From JBCDHN01 sp964351855 (GTDB taxonomy: Bacteria; Verrucomicrobiota; Verrucomicrobiia; Verrucomicrobiales; DEV007), in assembly GCA_964351855.1 (NCBI GenBank), contig CAYGQD010000077.1:1-28667 (forward strand): 28,667 bases of DNA, written 5' to 3'. The position numbers and the translations under genes were made by a program. Position 1 is the stretch's first letter. The number at the start of each line of letters is the position of its first letter. Positions 1 to 8,411 of the stretch are shown in pieces. The notes under the pieces were generated by a model. That model saw only the letters and a program-made list of their open reading frames with translations. It was not told where the DNA came from and did no database searches.

Positions 1-1404
1 GAGGCGGCGTTCACCCGTGAGCTGGAGCTGCGAATCGAGGAGGAAGAGGTCGATTCTCCTGCCGGGGAATCCGTCGAAAGAGCCGTTCTGGTGCGCATGA
101 AAAATCGTCGCTGGTGGCAGCGCGCTGGCGTCATGGCGGGAGGATTGGCGGTGGCGGCCGTTTTTGTCCTGCTCATGCTGGCGCATTGGGATTCCGGTCC
201 CACCGTCCGTGTGTTGGGAGCCGAAGGCGTGCCGACGATTGATGTGCGCAGCCTCGAACAAGGGTACCCCGTTCAGATCGATACCGGCATTCTGGAGCTG
301 GCACTGGGCACGAACACCCGATTGGTGATCGAGGGGCCTGCCGGGTTCGCCGTCGAAGCCAGTGATCGGGTCCGCCTGATGAGCGGACGTTGCTACGCGG
401 AGATGGACAAAGGAGCGTCGGGACTGCGGATCGAGACTCCATCGGGCGATGTGTTGGATTTGGGAACGAAATTTGGCGTCGAGGTCCTTTCCACTACCGA
501 GGCCACGGTTCACGTTTTTGAAGGAAAAGTCGAGGTCGAGATCTCAGACCGGGAGGGGCGGTCGATGCTCAGCGAAGGAGAAGGTGCCCTCATGTCAGGG
601 ACCTCTGGACTTGTCTCGATGTCGGCCGAATCGGATCGCTTTATCAATCGATTGCCGTCGAGCGATTCCTCGGGGAAAAACCGGCACTGGGTTCATTGGC
701 CTTTCGACGAAGGCGGGGGTTCGATCACGACTCCACGGGAAGAGGGATTTTCGGAAGCGGGGAAGCCTGCCACCATCCACGGGGCTGCCTGGAGTTCACG
801 TAATGGTTCCGCAGCCCTGGAGTTCGATGGCGTCGATGACTGGGTGGAGACCAGTTTTGCCGGTGTTGGCGGGAGGGGGGACCGGACCGTCGCAGCCTGG
901 GTGAAATTGGCAGCGGATTTCGGGATCGCGGACGGCCAGGCGATTGTCGGCTGGGGCGACTTCAGCGAACGCAACGATGAAAAGAAGCGCGGCACGGTTT
1001 GGGAATTGGGCATCGGAGACGCCACCAAACCCTTCGATGTATTTGGAAAAATCAAGGTGGCGGTGGGCGGACCTCTCACCGTCGGTCACCGTGATCTAAG
1101 AGATCAGAAGTGGCATCACGTAGCCGCGGTCTACCTAGCCAACGAAAAGCCGGACGGCCCCGGTTTTGTTTTGCTTTACGTTGATGGCGAACTACAACGC
1201 AGAACGGTCGGCCGCAGTCGGGTTCGCATCGACACCGAGGTCGAATCCAGTTCTGCGGAACCGGTGCAGTTCGGCCGGCAAGTGAAGCTCAGTCTTCGCG
1301 AGCGCGAATATTTCCGCGGCTCGATCGACGAAGTTTTTCTCATCGACGCGGCACTGACCGGCGATGAAATCCGGTCATTGATGAACACCAATAAATTACA
1401 ATGA
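1..1404 (+). CDS. FecR-domain anti-sigma-like membrane protein with C-terminal LamG-like domain (5' partial)
   Basis: The reading frame is open from base 1, so the true start lies upstream; the GTG at 91 and ATG at 97 are internal. The N-terminal stretch is charged and probably cytoplasmic. A single membrane segment follows at nt 124-186 (AGVMAGG...VLLMLAH). A FecR-type beta-rich domain spans about nt 290-560, including the typical ETPSGDVLDLGTKFGVEV stretch. A LamG/concanavalin-like domain (about nt 690-1390) carries the usual HWPFDEG opening, an LEFDGVDDWVE strand and a GSIDEVFLID ending. In PVC bacteria such proteins usually sit beside an ECF sigma factor and regulate polysaccharide-use genes; the sigma gene would be off the left edge. 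Its stop overlaps the next start by 4 nt (ATGA), so it is translated with the sulfatases. Family assignment is by eye, and no ligand can be inferred. Confidence 0.85.
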   Translation, partial: EAAFTRELELRIEEEEVDSPAGESVERAVLVRMKNRRWWQRAGVMAGGLAVAAVFVLLMLAHWDSGPTVRVLGAEGVPTIDVRSLEQGYPVQIDTGILELALGTNTRLVIEGPAGFAVEASDRVRLMSGRCYAEMDKGASGLRIETPSGDVLDLGTKFGVEVLSTTEATVHVFEGKVEVEISDREGRSMLSEGEGALMSGTSGLVSMSAESDRFINRLPSSDSSGKNRHWVHWPFDEGGGSITTPREEGFSEAGKPATIHGAAWSSRNGSAALEFDGVDDWVETSFAGVGGRGDRTVAAWVKLAADFGIADGQAIVGWGDFSERNDEKKRGTVWELGIGDATKPFDVFGKIKVAVGGPLTVGHRDLRDQKWHHVAAVYLANEKPDGPGFVLLYVDGELQRRTVGRSRVRIDTEVESSSAEPVQFGRQVKLSLREREYFRGSIDEVFLIDAALTGDEIRSLMNTNKLQ

Positions 1405-4400
1405 ACACCGCCTTCGCACCTTGCTTTGATTCTCTGAATCGAACCGTCTTTCGGCTACTTATCGCGGCTTTTCTTTTCACCGCTGTTGTGACATCGAATG
1501 CTGACGAAGGCCCAACGAATGTGCTTTTCATCTACGTGGAGGACCTCGGCTACTACACCTCGGAGCGAGCGGCACGCGAACCGAACACCGGCATCTCCGG
1601 ACTCGACACGCCGAATCTCGATCGACTGGCCTCTCAGAGTGTCGTCTTCACCCGTGCATTCTGCGGACAAAGCGTTTGTTCACCGAGCAAGGGAGCGATC
1701 TACAGCGGTCTGGCACCCCACGCCAACGGCATCTGGCGAAATGTCTTTAATCGTCACGCAAAACGCGGCGGCCCGGAAAACTGGATTCCGCTTCCCGATC
1801 CGCTGACCGCAGCCAGCGATCCCTCCAACACCGGCGTCGGCGGAATGCACGAGGACATTCCGACAATGATCGAAAAACTGAAAGCCGCCGACGTCTACTG
1901 TGCGTTGTCCGGCAAATTGCACGTCCAACCGGCACGCAAATTTCCCTACGATCGTTTCGTCGAGCATCTCGATCTCGACAGGGTGATTGCCGAAGCGGGA
2001 GAAAAACCATGGCTTTTCTGGTGCAACCCCGGTGACACTCACGCTCCCTTCTGGAAGTCGGTTCAGAGCAAACTAACCAACCCGAAGGATCGCAACTCCG
2101 CGCCGACCGATGTCGATCCTGTCAAAATAGGGATGCCGCCATGGCTGCCAGACACCCCTGCATCGCGGATTGATCTGGCGCAGTATTATTCGAACGTTCG
2201 CAACATCGATGCCTTTGTCGGCGAGATGATGGCGAGGCTGGAGGCGTCGGGTCAGGCCGACCGCACCCTGGTGGTGTTCACCGGTGATCACGGCATTCCC
2301 GTTCAGCGTGGAAAGACCAGCATTTATCCCGCCGGCACACAGGTTCCGCTGTTCATCAAAGGGCCCGGTGTAGAGACGGGTCGAATCATTGATACACCGG
2401 TTTCTCAGATGGATTTCAACCCCACCTTTCTGGAGGCTTTTGGTGTCGAGGCGGAACCCAACTGCCAGGGGAAATCCCTCTGGCCGATCCTTTCCGGAAA
2501 GGAGAATCACATACCGAATCGCAAGACCATCCTGACCGAGACGAACAACAGCTTCATGTCCTCACCTGGGAACAAGGGCGACAGCACGATGGCGCGCGCC
2601 GTGTGCGACGGACGTTTCTACTACATCGGAAACCTCATTCAGGAAACCACGACTCTTCCCGAAGAGGAGGCCATCAATATCGGCACCGGCCATGGGGAAT
2701 ACGGCGACCCCGGCCCGCAGTATGCAATCGACCTGCATGACGAAACCGTTCGAAACAAGGACGACCAGCCACTCCCTTACGAGCTCCTCCGCCAGCTTTG
2801 CATGAGCGATGCGCCGGCCGAGGAACTCTACGATCTCGATGCTGACCCGTGGGCGGTGAACAACTTGATCGACGCCCCCGCTCACGCCGACACGTTGGCC
2901 CGGATGCGCGAGGAGTTCGCCGACTGGCGCGCTTTCTCGGAAGACGCCGACGTCCACCCAAAGACGATCGCGCGCCGCGCTGAGCCTAGTGTCGGCGGCA
3001 AATACGATAATCTCTTTAATGGTCGCGATTTAACCGGATGGAGCGGGCTCGATGGATTCTGGAGCGTCGAAAACGGCGCGATCGTCGGTCAAACGTCGAA
3101 AGACAAGCCGATCGAAGCCAACACCTTTCTCATCTGGCAGGGCGGCGAGGTGGCGGACTTCGAGTTTGTCGCGCAGGTGCGATTCAAGGGTGTGAATTCC
3201 GGTGTGCAGTATCGCAGTGCGGTGTTGGATGCGGAGAACTTCGTGCTGTCGGGCTATCAGATGGACCTTCATCCCGACCCACGGTTTTACGGGATGCTCT
3301 ACGGCGAGAAATACGGCGACCGAGGCAAGATCGCGACTCGCGGCCAACGAATCGAAATCGGAGCGGATGGTGAAAAGGAAAAGGTCGGAAGTGTAGGGGA
3401 CAAGTCCCGGTTCACCGACTGGGAGTGGAATACGGTGCGCATCGTCGCCATCGGCAGCCGGCTGATTCATCAGGTGAATGGCGTGACCACCATCGACGTG
3501 ATGGATCACGATCCTTCGGCGATAGCGAAGGGCATGCTCGGGTTGCAGTTGCACAAGGGCGGGCCGATGCGGGTGGAATTCAAGGACCTGAAACTGCGTG
3601 CGCTCGCCGCCGCCGACGCCCCGGCCTTGCTAAAGGAATTTGCCAGCGCTGGCCCAGCTCCAGCGAAGACCCCGGCGAAGCCAAAAGGAAAACGAAAAGG
3701 GAAGGCAAAGCCGAAGAAGTCCGCCGAGAACGAGGAAATGGATGCTGCCGAGGCCGAGGAAAGCGGCGCCAGTCCGACTGGTGGGGCCATCAAACTGAAT
3801 CGGCTCAAAGTGGCGAAGGGTTTCAAAGTCGAGCAAGTCTACGAGGTGCCACGCGAGCACGGCTCATGGGTTTCACTCACCAAGGATGACAAGGGGCGCT
3901 TTCTGGCGAGCGATCAGGGTGACAAGGGGCTTTTCCGACTGAAGCTGCCAACCGCCGATGAAGAGATACGGGTGGAAAAGATGCCGGTCGATATTTCCGG
4001 GGCGCAAGGGATGGTTTGGAAAGACGGGGAGCTCTTCTTCATGCAAAGCGGGGTGGGAATCCATCGGATCACGGACAGCGACGGTGACGATCGATTTGAT
4101 CACGCGGAGTTGCTTTCGTCGGTTTCGGGCCACGGCGAACACGGCACCCACGGGTTGTTGGATGCGGAGGACGGCACCCATATTTTTGCCGTCGCGGGTA
4201 ATCAGACTCCGCTGCCGACCGCTCAGCTCGCTGACCGCCGACGCCTTCCCTCGTGGGAAGAGGACTTGCTGCTCCCCCGCCAGTGGGATCCACGCGGCCA
4301 CGCCCGGGGAGTCCTCGCGCCGGGTGGATGGATCTCGCTCTTTGATCCGGAGACAAAGCAGTATGAGGTGTTCGCCATGGGCTTCCGCAACGAATACGAC

Positions 4401-5819
4401 GCGGCACTCAACGCACGCGGAGACCTGTTCACTTATGACGCGGACATGGAGTGGGACTTCGGCATGCCGTGGTATCGTCCCACACGGATCTGCCATGTCG
4501 TGAGCGGTGCTGATTTCGGCTGGCGCAGCGGTTCGGGCAAGTCGCCAACGTATTATGAAGACACCACGCCGCCGTTGGCGGAGATCGGCCCCGGCTCACC
4601 GTCGGGTGTGGTGAGCGGACGCGGCGCAAAGTTTCCAGCGAAGTATCAGGAGGCGATCTATGCGCTGGACTGGACCTACGGCCGCGTGCTGGCGGTGCAT
4701 GCGCAGCCGGAAGGAGCGGGTTACAAGGCGGAGGTGGAGGACTTTCTGGCGGGCCCTGCCTTCCCAGTGACTGATGCCGTTGTTGGCAAAGACGGTGCGC
4801 TGTATCTCACGACCGGCGGTCGTGGTGCGGCGTCCGCCCTTCTGCGAGTGACCTACACCGGCAATGAATCGACTGAACCCGCTACACGGCAAGCCTTGCC
4901 AAAGGAAGCAATGCTCCGTCGCGAGTTGGAGAACTTTCATGGAGTCGTGAATACGGAGGCGGTCGCAAAGGCGTGGTCGCATCTTTCGAGCCCGGATCGT
5001 TTCCTGCGCAACGCCGCCCGAGTGGCGGTCGAATCGCAGCCCCTGGAATCCTGGTATGCGCGAGTGTTTACGGAAGCTGATACGCAAGCGCGGATCACCG
5101 CTGCCGTGGCTCTCGCACGTTCGGGAACCCCCGCCCAACGCGAGGCGCTGACCAAGTGCCTGCTGGAACTCGATATTGCCAGTCTGCCGCGCATACAGCA
5201 GCTCGGCGTGCTGCGTGCCTTGTCGCTGAACTTCACGCGACTCGGCCATCCGAACGTCTCGGAGCGTGCCAGCGTGATCGCCGCCCTCGATCCGCTCTTT
5301 CCCGGTGCGGATGCGGACATGAACTCGGAGTTGCTTCAAATGCTCGTCTATCTCAACGCACCCGACGCCGTGGCGAAAGGCATGAAACTCATCACCACGC
5401 GCGGACCAGCTCAGGCTCCGTCATGGGCGACGAATCTGAAAACACTGAACGCCCGCTACGGGGCCGCCGTGCAACGCATCGCGGAGAACCCGCCACCGAC
5501 CGCAGCACTTCGATATGCCTTTGCGTTGCGAAATGCTCGTACGGGATGGACGCCAGAACTTCGGGAGCAATTTTTCACCTTCCTGAACGAGGCCGGAGAG
5601 AAAGCGGGTGGCGCCAGTTATCCGGGCTACTTGGCCAACATCCGCGAAGAAGCCTTGACGCTGTGCACCGATGCCGAGCGTCTCGCGCTCAAAGGCATCT
5701 CCGGTCGCGACTTTAATCCCGTGCCGGATTTTCCTATCGTAGCGCCCAAAGGCCCGGGTCGTGTCTGGACTTTGGAGGAGGCGGTGGCTGCCACTGACAA
5801 GAGGGCAAAGAACACGTGA
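1401..5819 (+). CDS. Secreted multidomain sulfatase - DUF1080 - beta-propeller (GSDH-like) - HEAT-repeat protein
   Basis: A 1472-residue protein. A signal peptide (about 1-34) precedes a sulfatase domain (about 38-520) with metal Asp48 (VED), the active-site motif C93-S-P-S-K97, a GKLH motif and the FTGDHG metal site. A DUF1080 / 3-keto-disaccharide hydrolase-like domain follows (about 531-733; FNGRDLTGW opening, GVNSGVQYRS). Next is a Lys/Pro/Glu-rich linker (about 740-790). A PVC-type glucose/sorbosone dehydrogenase-like propeller (about 795-1155; GFKVEQVYEVP, FRNEYDAALN) and an alpha-helical HEAT-like region (about 1165-1440) complete it. Relatives of the propeller/HEAT part usually continue into a cytochrome c (CxxCH) domain. 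Here the protein stops just after KGPGRVWTLEEAVAATD with no CxxCH. The formylglycine motif ends in Lys instead of the usual Arg. It probably acts in the periplasm on sulfated glycans; substrate unknown. Confidence 0.85.
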   Translation: MNTAFAPCFDSLNRTVFRLLIAAFLFTAVVTSNADEGPTNVLFIYVEDLGYYTSERAAREPNTGISGLDTPNLDRLASQSVVFTRAFCGQSVCSPSKGAIYSGLAPHANGIWRNVFNRHAKRGGPENWIPLPDPLTAASDPSNTGVGGMHEDIPTMIEKLKAADVYCALSGKLHVQPARKFPYDRFVEHLDLDRVIAEAGEKPWLFWCNPGDTHAPFWKSVQSKLTNPKDRNSAPTDVDPVKIGMPPWLPDTPASRIDLAQYYSNVRNIDAFVGEMMARLEASGQADRTLVVFTGDHGIPVQRGKTSIYPAGTQVPLFIKGPGVETGRIIDTPVSQMDFNPTFLEAFGVEAEPNCQGKSLWPILSGKENHIPNRKTILTETNNSFMSSPGNKGDSTMARAVCDGRFYYIGNLIQETTTLPEEEAINIGTGHGEYGDPGPQYAIDLHDETVRNKDDQPLPYELLRQLCMSDAPAEELYDLDADPWAVNNLIDAPAHADTLARMREEFADWRAFSEDADVHPKTIARRAEPSVGGKYDNLFNGRDLTGWSGLDGFWSVENGAIVGQTSKDKPIEANTFLIWQGGEVADFEFVAQVRFKGVNSGVQYRSAVLDAENFVLSGYQMDLHPDPRFYGMLYGEKYGDRGKIATRGQRIEIGADGEKEKVGSVGDKSRFTDWEWNTVRIVAIGSRLIHQVNGVTTIDVMDHDPSAIAKGMLGLQLHKGGPMRVEFKDLKLRALAAADAPALLKEFASAGPAPAKTPAKPKGKRKGKAKPKKSAENEEMDAAEAEESGASPTGGAIKLNRLKVAKGFKVEQVYEVPREHGSWVSLTKDDKGRFLASDQGDKGLFRLKLPTADEEIRVEKMPVDISGAQGMVWKDGELFFMQSGVGIHRITDSDGDDRFDHAELLSSVSGHGEHGTHGLLDAEDGTHIFAVAGNQTPLPTAQLADRRRLPSWEEDLLLPRQWDPRGHARGVLAPGGWISLFDPETKQYEVFAMGFRNEYDAALNARGDLFTYDADMEWDFGMPWYRPTRICHVVSGADFGWRSGSGKSPTYYEDTTPPLAEIGPGSPSGVVSGRGAKFPAKYQEAIYALDWTYGRVLAVHAQPEGAGYKAEVEDFLAGPAFPVTDAVVGKDGALYLTTGGRGAASALLRVTYTGNESTEPATRQALPKEAMLRRELENFHGVVNTEAVAKAWSHLSSPDRFLRNAARVAVESQPLESWYARVFTEADTQARITAAVALARSGTPAQREALTKCLLELDIASLPRIQQLGVLRALSLNFTRLGHPNVSERASVIAALDPLFPGADADMNSELLQMLVYLNAPDAVAKGMKLITTRGPAQAPSWATNLKTLNARYGAAVQRIAENPPPTAALRYAFALRNARTGWTPELREQFFTFLNEAGEKAGGASYPGYLANIREEALTLCTDAERLALKGISGRDFNPVPDFPIVAPKGPGRVWTLEEAVAATDKRAKNT

Positions 5820-6955
5820 ACCTCGCTAGCGATGCCGCGAAGGCAATGTTCGATGTCCGGCGACCGCTTGGGCGCAAGCCGTATTTCAAAAAGCAAGCGG
5901 ACGGCACCCTTCGTCACGAAACCCAGATTCTGGGAGATTGGGGTATTGAATTTATCAACGAGCAGCCGAAGGACCAGCCGTTCTGTCTGACTCTCAGTTT
6001 CAACGCCACCCACGCCGAGGATGGCGACAAGCGTCCCGGAATCGGGCACTACCCCTGGCCGAAAGTAACGGATGGAATGTATGAGGACCAGGAAATGCCA
6101 CTTCCACCGCTCAATGATCCAGCCATTTACGAATCTCAGCCGAAATTTTTGAAGAAGTCGATTAACCGGCAACGATACTTCTGGCGTTGGGATACACCGG
6201 AGAAATACAAGACTAACATGCGGGCCTATTTTCGCATGATCAGCGGCATCGATCACGTCCTCGGTCGGCTCGTCGAGCAATTGGAGGAAAAAGGTCTCGC
6301 CGACAACACCATCATCATTTACTCGGCCGACAACGGTTACTACCTCGGTAACCGCGGTTTCGCCGGAAAGTGGACGCACTACGAGGAGTCACTCCGGGTC
6401 CCCCTCGTCGTGTATGACCCCCGCCTGCCGGAAGCGAAGCGCGGCAAGCTGCGGAGCGAGATGGTGCTCAACAGTGACCTCGCCTCGACCATGATCGAAT
6501 TCGGAGGAGAGCCCTCGCCGGCGACCCACACCGGTCGCAGTCTGGTCCCTCTGATCCAAGGCGAAATGCCGACCGATTGGCGTAGCGATTTTCTCTGCGA
6601 ATTTCTCGCGGTGCCCAAAACGATCCCGCGCTGGGAAGGCGTCCGCAGTAGCGACTGGGTCTATGCCCGCTATTTCGTCGATGGCCCCGACCAGCAACCC
6701 TTCGAATTTCTCCACGATATGGAAAATGATCCCGACCAGTTGGTCAACCTCGCCGCTCTTCCGGCCGCTGAGAGAACCGATTCTCAAAATGACACTCTCG
6801 CCCGGCTGCGCAGCCGATGCACCGAACTCGTCGCCGAAAACGGTCCGGCAATGAATCATATCAGAGAAAAATCGGATGAGCCAAACTCCCCGAAGAAGGG
6901 CGAGGCTCGAAAGAAACCCTCCGCTGCAGCTGAGGAGGGAGGTAGTCCGAAATGA
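5816..6955 (+). pseudogene. N-terminally truncated sulfatase (catalytic half missing)
   Basis: The 379 residues match the C-terminal two thirds of an S1-family sulfatase. The PKDQPFCLTLSFNATHAED stretch, the second metal site SADNGYYLGNRG, the following GKWTHYEESLRVPL and a FEFLHDMENDPDQLVNLA tail are all visible. There is no signal peptide, no N-terminal metal Asp pair, no C-x-P-S-R formylglycine motif and no GKWH motif, which normally fill the first 130-150 residues. The GTG at 5816 overlaps the previous stop, and the frame is open only back to a stop at 5795-5797. The protein cannot be a working sulfatase. Because the preceding gene has lost its expected C-terminal cytochrome c domain, one deletion near 5800-5815 explains both. 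It could still be translated by coupling, and it ends in a 4-nt ATGA overlap with the next gene. Confidence 0.8.
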
Positions 6956-8373
6956 GCCACATCTTTCGACTACGCATTGGGTTGCTCGGCTGGTTTCTTC
7001 TGCTGCCAGGCCTTCTACAGGCGGCAGATCGTCCCAACGTCGTCATGATCGCCATCGACGATCTGAGTGACTATGTCTCGATTCTTCAAAATCACCCCGG
7101 CATCAAGACACCGAACTTCGACCGGCTGGCGAAACGTTCGGTCAATTTCACCCGCGCCTATTGCGCCTCGCCTTTGTGCAATCCTTCGCGCGTGGCGGTG
7201 GTGACCGGCCTGCCACCGCATCAAACCGGGATCTATCAGCTTAGCGATTTGATGTCGAAGTCCGAGCCAGTGATGTCGTCCGTGGCGTTGGAGGAACAGT
7301 TCAAGCGCCACGGTTACGATACCTATCTGACGGGCAAGTACTACCATGCGAAAGAGAGCCATTGGTGGCCTGATGAACGCCTCGATGCGATGTGGACGGA
7401 GCGAAAGCCGCCGTTCAGCGATCACGGCCCGAACGAGGGGAATAATAAGGTGATGGGAAAAGGCGTCCTCGCCATCGGCCCAGCACCGGGCGGGATGGCG
7501 TCCATGCCCGATGTGGCGATCTTGAAAAACACACAGGACTGGCTGGCTGCCCGGCACGACAAGCCATTCTTCCTGGTCAACGGCATCAGCAAGCCGCATC
7601 TCGCTTTCGTGGTGCCCCGGGAGTTTTTCGACCTGTATCCGCTCGACTCCATCGTCCTCCCCGAAGTGCCGGAGAACGACTGGTCGGACATCCCGCCGAG
7701 CGTGCGGACGAACTTTCTCGGCAAGGGAGATCTGGAGGCCTTCGCCAAAGTTCGCAAGGCTAAAGACGGATGGAAGGAAGTGATGCAGGCCTACCTCGCC
7801 AGTATCAGCTTTTGCGATTGGGTCCTCGGCCAGATCCTCGATGCGCTGGATGCGAGTGCTTACGCGGATAACACGATCATCGTCCTCTGGTCCGACCACG
7901 GCTACCACATCGGTGAGAAGGACAGGCTCCATAAAAGAGCTCTTTGGACTCAGACATCGCGGACGCCTTTTCTGATCAGCGTGCCGGGCATGGTGACCGC
8001 GGGAAAAAGCTGCACCGCGCCGGTGAGCCTCCTGGACATCTACCCGACCCTGAACGAACTCTGCGGACTGGAGCAAAAAGTGCCGCAAGCCCTGGCCGGT
8101 CACAGCCTCGCTCCGCTTTTACAAAATCCCGAGCAAGACTGGCCTCACGTAGCTCTGACTTCCCACGGCGAAGGCAATGCCGCCGTCACTGACGTGCGCT
8201 ATCATTTCATCCGCTACGCCGATGGCAGCGAGGAGCTTTACGATCACCAAACTGATCCGAGGGAGTATGTGAATCTCGCCCCGCAACCAGAGTCGAAGCG
8301 CATAATTGACCGCCTTTCGGCAGCACTTCCCAAAACGTGGACTCCAGAGCGTCAGAGGAAAGGCAAGAAATGA
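6952..8373 (+). CDS. Exported sulfatase, iduronate-2-sulfatase-like
   Basis: A 473-residue S1-type sulfatase. It has a signal peptide (about 1-25, ending LLQAA), metal Asp pair D36-D37 (IAIDD) and a formylglycine motif C76-N-P-S-R80. It also has GKYYHAKE as the GK-x-x-H element and the second metal site with catalytic Lys in SDHGYHIGEKDRLHKRALW. The C-terminal subdomain ends with the usual ELYDHQTDPREYVNLA. The DxxDxxS.TPNFDRLA opening and the IGEKDRLHK region are typical of the iduronate-2-sulfatase-like branch. It is likely periplasmic and removes sulfate esters from polysaccharide. The Cys motif must be converted to formylglycine by a maturase not seen in this window. A purine-rich GGAGGGAGG lies upstream of the ATG, and the start overlaps the truncated sulfatase by 4 nt. 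Confidence 0.93.
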   Translation: MSHIFRLRIGLLGWFLLLPGLLQAADRPNVVMIAIDDLSDYVSILQNHPGIKTPNFDRLAKRSVNFTRAYCASPLCNPSRVAVVTGLPPHQTGIYQLSDLMSKSEPVMSSVALEEQFKRHGYDTYLTGKYYHAKESHWWPDERLDAMWTERKPPFSDHGPNEGNNKVMGKGVLAIGPAPGGMASMPDVAILKNTQDWLAARHDKPFFLVNGISKPHLAFVVPREFFDLYPLDSIVLPEVPENDWSDIPPSVRTNFLGKGDLEAFAKVRKAKDGWKEVMQAYLASISFCDWVLGQILDALDASAYADNTIIVLWSDHGYHIGEKDRLHKRALWTQTSRTPFLISVPGMVTAGKSCTAPVSLLDIYPTLNELCGLEQKVPQALAGHSLAPLLQNPEQDWPHVALTSHGEGNAAVTDVRYHFIRYADGSEELYDHQTDPREYVNLAPQPESKRIIDRLSAALPKTWTPERQRKGKK

Positions 8374-8411
8374 GCGCGACTTGGCTCACTGGACTTTGAT
8401 CGGAAAAAACT

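Noticed and set aside
3030..3554. Long antisense frames across the sulfatase and cas genes
   Set aside because: They are open only because of GC-rich codon use in the real genes; none shows a known motif or a start signal.
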